Below are positions 56,754 to 64,000 of a stretch of DNA of 64,000 nucleotides, one piece after another. Under the pieces are notes generated by a model that saw only the letters and a list, made by a program, of their open reading frames with translations, was not told the DNA's origin and searched no databases. Source of the stretch: Bacillota bacterium (GTDB lineage: Bacteria > Bacillota > Clostridia > Acetivibrionales > DSM-1351); assembly GCA_023393115.1 (NCBI GenBank), contig JAEWMS010000025.1, positions 1 through 64,000 of the forward strand, read 5' to 3'. Each line of letters begins with the position of its first letter. The first letter of the stretch is position 1. Position numbers and translations under genes: made by a program.

Positions 56754-59700
56754 ATGAGCCTTCAATTTATATATGGACGAGCAGGCTCTGGAAAATCCTT
56801 TCATTGCTTGAATCAAATTAAATCAAAAATAGCTGAGGATAATTCAAAAAGGCTGGTATTGCTTGTTCCGGAGCAATACACCTATCAGGCCGAGTATGAT
56901 CTGATAAAGGTTTTGGAAACAGGCGGTATCCTCAAGACTGAAGTTTTAAGTTTCAGGAGAATGGCCTATAGAGTCCTTAACGAAGTAGGTGGAATAACAT
57001 ATCCTCATATTCACCCCGCAGGCAAGTGCATGCTTCTTTTTAATATTCTGGATAATATGAAGGATGATTTTGCCATATTTCACAAGTCGGCAGGTTGTCA
57101 GGGATTTGTCAATACTATTTCAGGTCTTATAACCGAATTAAAAAGGTACAATATTCATCCAGGTGACCTGGAGGATATTCTCAAAAGTCTCGAAGATAAC
57201 TCTTATATACATAAAAAAATATCAGAAATTAAGCTTATATATTCAAAATTCGAAGAATTATTGTCTACTCGTTACAGGGATGCAGACGACGAATTGACGC
57301 TTTTATCAATGAAACTTGATAGTACTAATATGTACGATGATGCAGAAATTTGGATAGATGGCTTTTCAGGCTTTACTCCCCAGGAGTTTGAGGTAATATC
57401 AAAACTGATGGGCAAGGCGAGTATGGTCTATATTACCATGTGTACCGATGTTCTGGAGGATGAGAATTCAGACTTGTCCGATGTCTTCTATTCTGCAAAA
57501 AAGACTTACAGGAAATTTATTAGTATTGCCGGTGCTAATCTTGTGAATGTACTTCCGCCGGTACAATGTTGTGAAAATGTTTCTCCCAGATTCAAGGACA
57601 GTGAGGAGCTTGCCTGCCTTGAGGAAAATTATTTTGCGCATCCTTACAGTTCATATCAGAAACCCACACAGGATATAGAACTTTTTGAGGCAATCAACAT
57701 ATACACTGAAATCGAAGAATGTGCCAGAGATATAATCAGACAGTGCAGAGATAACGGTCTCAGGTATAAGGATATAGCTGTAGTAACAAGAAATCTTGCA
57801 GGCTATCAGGAGCTAATGGAAGCCATTTTCGAAGAATATGAAATCCCTTGCTTTATTGACTCAAAGGCTGAAATTTCAAATCATCCGCTTATCAGGCTTG
57901 TTTTGTCAATGCTTGAAATTTTTATTGATAATTGGTCCTATGAGTCGGTTTTCAGATATTTGAAATCGGGACTACTGGATTTTGATAAAAATATAGTAGA
58001 TAAAATTGAGAATTATGTTCTGGCCTGCGGGATTAGGGGATCAAAATGGACTCAAAACACAGATTGGACTATGACACCTGAGCTATTGCCTGAGGACAGG
58101 CTTGACAACGAAACAGAACAGCTGCTTTTTGAAATAAATGAAACCCGAAAACTGATTTGCGAGCCTCTTCTGCGTTTCAGAGAAAAAACCAGAGGAAGAA
58201 GAAAAGCAGCGGATTTTTGTGCGTGTCTATATGATTACCTGATAGAACTGGGTGTGGAACAAAAGATCGAGCAATACATTGAGTTCTTTAATCAAACAGG
58301 AAAGCTCAGACTTGCATCTGAATATGAACAGGTCTGGAATACTCTTATGGATGTTTTTGATCAGGTTGTAGAGGTACTTGGGGAGGATACAATCGGAATC
58401 GAGCGCTTTACCAATATTCTTAAAATAGGATTGGCAGAGTATAAGATTTCCACGATACCTGTTTCTCTAGATCAAGTCCTGGTAGGCAGTGTTGAGCACT
58501 CTAAGAGTCATGAGATAAAAGCATTATATATCCTGGGTACTAATGACGGAATATTTCCGTCAGCAGGCATGAGTGAAGGGATTCTTTCAGACGCAGACAG
58601 ACTTGTGCTCAACAGCAAGGGTATGGAGCTGGCCAGCGATACAAAAACACAGGTGTTTGATGAGCAAAATCTGATTTACAGAGCTTTGACAACACCTAAG
58701 AAATATTTGAGGGTGAGCTGGCCCATTGCGGATCATGAAGGAAAAACCATGAGGCCTTCCATCATTATTTCCAGGATAAAAAAGCTGTTCCCACAGGTGA
58801 GCTGGAAAAGTAATCTTATTAAGTCTGCAAATTCAGAGGAATATGTTGACCTTATAACTTCACCTCAGCCGGTGTTCAATCAGCTTGTACTGGCTCTCAG
58901 AGATAGAAATAACGGTGTTGAAATAAGTCCACTCTGGCAGGCCGTATATGAGTGGTATTCAGCTCAGCCCCAGTGGAAGCTGAAGTGCGAATTAATGGGA
59001 AATGCCTTTAAATACAAGAATATTGCGCTCCCGGTAAGCAAGGAGAAGGTACGACTGCTGTATGGCAGCAATGCCTACTCCAGCGTATCAAGGTTGGAGA
59101 AGTATACCTCCTGTCCCTTTGCCTACTACGTACAATACGGTCTCGGTGCAAGGGAGCGCAGAATATACCGACTGAGCCCGCCTGATGTGGGTACTTTCAT
59201 GCATTCCATCATAGAGAGCTTCTCAAAAATGGTGGAGGAGCAGGAGATTTCCTGGCGGGCGTTCACAAAGGACTGGTGTTCTGAACAGGTATCTCGAATA
59301 GTGGATAGCCAGCTTCATAATATGAGAAACACCATATTGGGAGGGTCAAAGAGGTTCAGAGCCTTGACTGTACGACTCAAAAGAGTTGTTACCAGAGCGG
59401 TATGGCTTATTGCAGAGCATATAAGGAGGAGCAGCTTTGAACCCATAGGTTATGAGGTTGATTTTAGCGAAGGAGGCAAATTTCCTCCCATAACCATAGA
59501 ATTGGATTCAGGAGAAAAAATAACTCTGGTTGGTAGGATAGACAGGGTGGATGCCCTGAAAACAAACGACGGAACCTATTTAAGAATTATAGACTATAAA
59601 TCAGGTCAGAAGGATTTCAGGCTTAGTGATGTTTACTATGGCCTGCAGATGCAGCTTATAACCTATATGGATGCCCTATGGGAGAATTCAGACAGGCAAA

Positions 59701-60197
59701 CCGAAGACAACGTGTACCCGGGCGGTATGCTGTATTTCAAATTGGACGACCCCATAGTCAGGGGCTCAGGAGCAATTACTCCTGAAGAAGTCGAAGCTTC
59801 TATCATGAAGAAACTGAAAATGAAGGGCTTGCTGCTGGCAGATGTGCAGCTCATCAGGCATATGGACAATGAAATTGATGGCAGTTCGATGATTATACCT
59901 GCCCGGATAAATAAGGGTGATACACTTGGAAAGTCTTCTGTAGCGACTCTGGAACAGTTTACTGTTTTAAGGGGCTATGTTAAGCAGCTGCTTAAGGATT
60001 TATGTACTGAGATTATGAAGGGAAATGTGCCCATAAAACCCTATAAAAAGAAAAAAATAACCTCCTGTCAGTATTGCAGCTACTCCTCAATCTGCCAGTT
60101 TGATCTGACACAAAATGAAAACAGCTTCAAGCTCCTTCATGACAGGGAAAATGATGAGGTTTGGAAGCTTATGTTTGACACTTTGGAACAAAGCTAA
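56754..60197 (+). CDS. addB: ATP-dependent helicase/nuclease subunit B (AddB)
   Basis: A 1147-aa subunit of the AddAB helicase-nuclease that resects double-strand breaks and recognises Chi. Walker A is G-R-A-G-S-G-K-S near residue 8. The C-terminal nuclease domain has I-I-D-Y-K-S-G-Q near 944. Cys in C-P-F-A-Y-Y near 789 and the three Cys in C-Q-Y-C-S-Y-S-S-I-C near 1104 form the 4Fe-4S cluster of AddB. AAAGGAG precedes the ATG. The pair with addA is separated by 28 bases and is certainly cotranscribed. Confidence 0.96.
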   Translation: MSLQFIYGRAGSGKSFHCLNQIKSKIAEDNSKRLVLLVPEQYTYQAEYDLIKVLETGGILKTEVLSFRRMAYRVLNEVGGITYPHIHPAGKCMLLFNILDNMKDDFAIFHKSAGCQGFVNTISGLITELKRYNIHPGDLEDILKSLEDNSYIHKKISEIKLIYSKFEELLSTRYRDADDELTLLSMKLDSTNMYDDAEIWIDGFSGFTPQEFEVISKLMGKASMVYITMCTDVLEDENSDLSDVFYSAKKTYRKFISIAGANLVNVLPPVQCCENVSPRFKDSEELACLEENYFAHPYSSYQKPTQDIELFEAINIYTEIEECARDIIRQCRDNGLRYKDIAVVTRNLAGYQELMEAIFEEYEIPCFIDSKAEISNHPLIRLVLSMLEIFIDNWSYESVFRYLKSGLLDFDKNIVDKIENYVLACGIRGSKWTQNTDWTMTPELLPEDRLDNETEQLLFEINETRKLICEPLLRFREKTRGRRKAADFCACLYDYLIELGVEQKIEQYIEFFNQTGKLRLASEYEQVWNTLMDVFDQVVEVLGEDTIGIERFTNILKIGLAEYKISTIPVSLDQVLVGSVEHSKSHEIKALYILGTNDGIFPSAGMSEGILSDADRLVLNSKGMELASDTKTQVFDEQNLIYRALTTPKKYLRVSWPIADHEGKTMRPSIIISRIKKLFPQVSWKSNLIKSANSEEYVDLITSPQPVFNQLVLALRDRNNGVEISPLWQAVYEWYSAQPQWKLKCELMGNAFKYKNIALPVSKEKVRLLYGSNAYSSVSRLEKYTSCPFAYYVQYGLGARERRIYRLSPPDVGTFMHSIIESFSKMVEEQEISWRAFTKDWCSEQVSRIVDSQLHNMRNTILGGSKRFRALTVRLKRVVTRAVWLIAEHIRRSSFEPIGYEVDFSEGGKFPPITIELDSGEKITLVGRIDRVDALKTNDGTYLRIIDYKSGQKDFRLSDVYYGLQMQLITYMDALWENSDRQTEDNVYPGGMLYFKLDDPIVRGSGAITPEEVEASIMKKLKMKGLLLADVQLIRHMDNEIDGSSMIIPARINKGDTLGKSSVATLEQFTVLRGYVKQLLKDLCTEIMKGNVPIKPYKKKKITSCQYCSYSSICQFDLTQNENSFKLLHDRENDEVWKLMFDTLEQS

Positions 60198-60225
60198 CCC
60201 ATGATTAAAAGGAGGCTAAGGAATT

Positions 60226-63200
60226 ATGGCTGACACAAATTGGACAAAAGAGCAGCAGGCTGCCATATGGGAAAAGGACTGCAATCTGCTGGTGGCAGCG
60301 GCTGCGGGAGCCGGAAAAACTGCTGTCCTTGTAGAAAGAATTATACAAAAAATAATAGATGATAAAAATCCTATTGATATCGATTCTCTGCTTGTGGTGA
60401 CCTTTACAAATGCTGCTGCAACTGAAATGCGTGAGAGAATAGGTACTGCAATTTCAAAAGCAATAGAAGAAAAGAAAGCCTCCAGGAATATTCACAGGCA
60501 GTTGGCATTATTAAACAAAGCTTCTATTACAACAATACATTCTTTTTGTCTTGAGGTCATAAGAAACAATTTTCAGAGTATTGATATTGACCCGAATTTC
60601 AGGATACTTGATGAAACCGAAGCCTCCCTTATGAAGCTTGAAACCCTGAATGAGCTCTTCGAGGAGCTATATGAGGATGAGGAAAATAGTCAGGCTTTCT
60701 TTGATTTACTTGAATCATATGGAACAAACCGCGATGATGAGAAGCTTCAGGAAATGGTTTTGAATATTTACAGCTATATACAGAGTTATCCCTGGCCGGA
60801 ACAATGGCTGCTAGAGCAGACCGGATATTTTAATCCCGGGATTATAAGGGATTTTGGCAGTACTGAATGGGGAAGGGTAATAATGAAGACCACAGGACTT
60901 CGTCTTGAGGGCTTCAAATCCATGCTTGAAGCAGCCTGCAGCAGATTGAAGTATGCAGTTGGTCTGGAGAAATATCTTTCTATGTTTTATGAGGATTTAG
61001 ATAAACTTACAGGCTTGTTGGAGATTTTTAAATCCGGAGTTTCTGAGAAAGAACCCTTGTACTCACAGAAGGAAATTGGTTATGTAAATTGGGATGATAT
61101 ATATAATTATCTTTCAAACTACGAATTCGGAAGATTGCCCAACTGTGGCAAGGAAGCCGATAAACAATTACAGGAGCAGGCCCAAAAAACCCGGGATGAG
61201 ATTAAGGGGTTTATTAAAGGACTGAAGGATGAGGTGTTCTTCCAGAAATCCGAGGAAATTATTTCAGACCTTAAACAAATGTATCCCTTACTGGAGTGCT
61301 TATCGGGTCTTGTAATAGAGTTCGATAAAAGGTACTCCAGCAGAAAGCGAATAAAGGCCGCAGTAGATTTCAATGATCTTGAACACTTTTGTCTTAAAAT
61401 CCTGTCCGAAGTCGATGAGAACGGAAAGCCGGTTCCATCTCCGGTGGCAGCAGCTTATAAGGACAAGTTCTCTGAAATTCTTGTGGACGAATACCAAGAT
61501 AGCAATATGGTTCAGGAAATAATCATTAGCATGATATCCAGAGAAGACAGGGGTAATCCCAATGTTTTCATGGTTGGCGATGTAAAGCAGAGCATATACC
61601 GGTTCAGACAGGCTAAACCGGAATTGTTTATGAATAAATATAATAGCTATTCAAGTGAATCGGATGGACTGTACCGTAAAATACTGCTGTTCAAAAACTT
61701 CAGAAGCAGAAAAGAAGTAGTTGACGGAGTAAATTTCATATTTGAACAGATAATGTCGGAGAGTGTAGGCGAGCTGGATTACAATGATAAGGAAAGACTT
61801 AATCCCGCAGCAATTTTCCCTGATAATTATGAAACAAACCTCATAGTTGGCGGTGATGTTGAACTTCACCTTGTAGAAACCTCATCAGAACAAAGCTATG
61901 ATGTTGATTTAGAGGATGAGGAAGAGCGAGCTGCAGGTATCGAAGAGGAAGAAATACTGGATAATATTCAAAAAGAGGCCCGTATGGTTGCAGGCAGAAT
62001 TAATGAGCTTATACAACCGGATAAGGACGGTAGAAGGTTCTGTATTTATGACAGGACTATAAATAGATATAGAGAAGTGCAGTATAAGGATATAGTGATT
62101 TTATTAAGAACCACAAAAAACTGGACAGAAGTATTTTGTGAGGAGCTTTCAAATTTCGGGATACCTGTTTTTGCCGATACGGGAAGCGGTTTCTTTAAGA
62201 CTCCTGAGATTCAGGTGATGCTGTCTTTGCTCCAATTAATTGATAATCCGTATCAGGATATACCACTGCTTTCAGTTCTGAGATCACAGATAGCAAATTT
62301 CACCACCGAAGATTTGGCTGAACTTCGATTATCAGACCGTAAAGCGCCTCTTTTTGACGCATTAAGGCTGCTGGCTGAAAGCCCTTCGGAGGCTTCCTGT
62401 AAGGCAAGGGAGTTTCTTGAACGACTTGAAAAATGGAGAGGCATGTCGATGTATATGTCCACTCACAAGCTAATATGGCAATTATACAACGAAACAGGGT
62501 ATTTCAGTATTGTAGGAGCCATGAGGGATGGGGAGAGAAAGCAGGCCAATCTCAGAATATTGTTCGAGCGTGCTCTTCAATTTGAAAAAACCAGCTATAA
62601 GGGGTTATTCAACTTTATAAACTTTATTGACAAGCTGAAAACCAGCAAGGGTGATATGGGAAGTGCCAAGGTACTGGGTGAAAACGACAATGTTGTTAGA
62701 ATGATGAGCATACATAAGAGTAAGGGACTTGAGTTTCCGGTCGTTTTTGTCAGTGGCTGTGGAAAGAAATTCAATTTTCAGGATATGTATAAAAGTATTT
62801 TACTGCATCAGGAGCTGGGATTTGGTCCTGATTTCGTAGACCACAGAAGAAGAATCAAGTATCCATCGGTACCCAAGCTTGCAATAGCCAAGAAGGTCAG
62901 ATTTGAAACTCTGTCCGAAGAAATGCGTATTCTGTATGTTGCCCTAACCCGAGCAAGGGAAAAGTTAATACTTACAGGGTCTGTCAATAGTATTGAAAAA
63001 GCTGCTGCTAAATGGCTTCCTGTAGCCGGGAGTAAATTGCAGAAGTTTCCTGCTCACGAAATGGCAAAGGCACAGAATTATCTGGACTGGATATGTCCAG
63101 CTGTCATGAGGCATGAAAACGCACTTAACCTTCGTTTGGCCGGAGGAACAGGAGCAGATGTTGAAATGCCTGAGATAGGAAATGAGTCATTATGGACGGT

Positions 63201-64000
63201 GTATATCAGGAAGAATGACTTTATATCAGGTATACCTAAGCTAGAAGGAGAGGGAGAGGTGCAAAGAGACAGCTTCAATTTTGAGGACTGGCTTGAAAAC
63301 AGTAATAACTGTGACAAAAGCACTGTTGCCGAGATGACCAGGCGTCTTTCCTGGAAATATCCTTATATTAAAATGACAGAAGTACCTTCAAAATTCTCTG
63401 TTACCGAGATAAAACGATTCTTTAATTTGAATGATGAGGGAGAGGATAGAACTGTCTTAAAGCATACTGGAATAAGAAAACCGGCGTTTCTTCAGGAAAA
63501 AAAAGGCTTATCTTCGGCAGAAAGAGGTACAGTCCTGCATTTTATAATGCAGCATTTAAGCTTTAAAGACAGGAACATAAAGAATCAGCTTGAGGATATG
63601 GTTGAAAGAAATTTAATTACCCAACAACAGGCAGATAGCGTTAGTATCGGAAAAATTATGAGCTTCATGGATTCGGATATATACAGGAGAATAATTGCTT
63701 CCGAAAAGGTTTATAAAGAGGTGCCTTTTAATCTGGAGCTGCCATACGTAGAATTGTATGCAGGGCAAGGAGAACAGGTAGACTCTGAAGACACAATATT
63801 GCTGCAGGGGGTAATCGACTGTTACTTTGAGGAAGATGGAGAGCTTGTTCTTATTGATTATAAGACGGATTATGTTGAGCCGGGAAATTCTGACAAGATA
63901 AAAGATAGATATGAAATCCAGTTATCTTATTATTCCAGAGCCTTGGAAAAGCTTACAGGCATGAAGGTAAAAGATCGATACATTTACTTGTTTTCTACCG
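60226..64000 (+). CDS. addA: ATP-dependent helicase/nuclease subunit A (AddA), 3' end outside the window
   Basis: The reading frame is open for about 1258 codons to the window edge. The UvrD/Rep-type helicase begins W-T-K-E-Q-Q-A-A-I, with Walker A A-A-G-A-G-K-T-A near residue 26, V-D-E-Y-Q-D near 423 and motif VI V-A-L-T-R-A-R-E near 906. The RecB-type nuclease motif L-I-D-Y-K-T-D-Y appears near 1211. Homologues end soon after the last residues here (Y-L-F-S-T), so only a few codons are missing. GGAGG lies before the ATG. Confidence 0.96.
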   Translation, partial: MADTNWTKEQQAAIWEKDCNLLVAAAAGAGKTAVLVERIIQKIIDDKNPIDIDSLLVVTFTNAAATEMRERIGTAISKAIEEKKASRNIHRQLALLNKASITTIHSFCLEVIRNNFQSIDIDPNFRILDETEASLMKLETLNELFEELYEDEENSQAFFDLLESYGTNRDDEKLQEMVLNIYSYIQSYPWPEQWLLEQTGYFNPGIIRDFGSTEWGRVIMKTTGLRLEGFKSMLEAACSRLKYAVGLEKYLSMFYEDLDKLTGLLEIFKSGVSEKEPLYSQKEIGYVNWDDIYNYLSNYEFGRLPNCGKEADKQLQEQAQKTRDEIKGFIKGLKDEVFFQKSEEIISDLKQMYPLLECLSGLVIEFDKRYSSRKRIKAAVDFNDLEHFCLKILSEVDENGKPVPSPVAAAYKDKFSEILVDEYQDSNMVQEIIISMISREDRGNPNVFMVGDVKQSIYRFRQAKPELFMNKYNSYSSESDGLYRKILLFKNFRSRKEVVDGVNFIFEQIMSESVGELDYNDKERLNPAAIFPDNYETNLIVGGDVELHLVETSSEQSYDVDLEDEEERAAGIEEEEILDNIQKEARMVAGRINELIQPDKDGRRFCIYDRTINRYREVQYKDIVILLRTTKNWTEVFCEELSNFGIPVFADTGSGFFKTPEIQVMLSLLQLIDNPYQDIPLLSVLRSQIANFTTEDLAELRLSDRKAPLFDALRLLAESPSEASCKAREFLERLEKWRGMSMYMSTHKLIWQLYNETGYFSIVGAMRDGERKQANLRILFERALQFEKTSYKGLFNFINFIDKLKTSKGDMGSAKVLGENDNVVRMMSIHKSKGLEFPVVFVSGCGKKFNFQDMYKSILLHQELGFGPDFVDHRRRIKYPSVPKLAIAKKVRFETLSEEMRILYVALTRAREKLILTGSVNSIEKAAAKWLPVAGSKLQKFPAHEMAKAQNYLDWICPAVMRHENALNLRLAGGTGADVEMPEIGNESLWTVYIRKNDFISGIPKLEGEGEVQRDSFNFEDWLENSNNCDKSTVAEMTRRLSWKYPYIKMTEVPSKFSVTEIKRFFNLNDEGEDRTVLKHTGIRKPAFLQEKKGLSSAERGTVLHFIMQHLSFKDRNIKNQLEDMVERNLITQQQADSVSIGKIMSFMDSDIYRRIIASEKVYKEVPFNLELPYVELYAGQGEQVDSEDTILLQGVIDCYFEEDGELVLIDYKTDYVEPGNSDKIKDRYEIQLSYYSRALEKLTGMKVKDRYIYLFST

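Noticed and set aside
1..64000. CRISPR arrays and rRNA genes
   Set aside because: No direct-repeat arrays with unique spacers and no rRNA-like segments were seen in the window.

Overview
The window is low-GC Firmicutes DNA. Its content (CIRCE-controlled hrcA-grpE-dnaK-dnaJ, AddAB, remA, an alpha/beta-type SASP and CotF-like coat proteins, pyruvate phosphate dikinase, FeoAB) points to an anaerobic spore-forming Clostridium. A Ruminiclostridium/cellulolyticum-like genome is the likeliest source, but that is inference from gene content and sequence style, with no database comparison.

Layout. 1-400: 3' end of a group II intron and tRNA-Thr(CGT). 0.5-6.8 kb: AraC/GyrI regulator, ASCH-like protein, a frameshifted HD hydrolase, a second HD protein, yjdF with a structured leader, and an LtaS-like sulfatase. 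6.8-10.4 kb: a TrpP-like S-component plus two ECF ATPases and EcfT, led by a transcript that begins with eight (G/T)AG triplets in exact 5-nt phase, the signature of a TRAP binding site. 10.4-16 kb: a papain-like membrane protein, a dNTPase and 5'-deoxynucleotidase pair, a PLP lyase/aminotransferase and a membrane protein. 16-23.4 kb: the heat-shock operon, dnaJ, prmA, rsmE and a CheY-like regulator. 23.9-30.4 kb: yicC-remA-gmk-rpoZ, glyS and ppdK.

30.4-43.4 kb is accessory and partly decayed: fragments of AraC, GH31, DUF5131 and LuxR/MalT-type genes lie between intact genes. The intact genes include an AraC-BtrH-like fusion, a DUF6273 protein, a TetR-controlled condensation-domain protein, a GNAT, CPBP proteases, and a methyltransferase preceded by an erm-like leader-peptide attenuator. 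43.5-47.7 kb: feoAB, an ANT(6)-like enzyme and two more gene remnants. 47.8-51.2 kb: a sporulation cluster with two paralogous CotF-type gene pairs flanking a zinc alcohol dehydrogenase, then a SASP and a ferritin-like protein. 51.3-64 kb: MerR/TipAS regulator with a 19-bp-spacer promoter, CBS protein, thioredoxin reductase, flavin amine oxidase, CPBP protease, addB and most of addA.

The strongest unusual signals are in RNA leaders: (i) the TRAP-like site before the ECF operon; (ii) a twin-hairpin 5'-UTR element with compensatory changes directly upstream of three unrelated genes (ecfT, yfbR, yicC); (iii) an antibiotic-resistance-style attenuator with a 13-codon leader peptide before a methyltransferase; (iv) a possible pseudoknot before dnaJ. 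The window also holds many small gene remnants, and these are listed.
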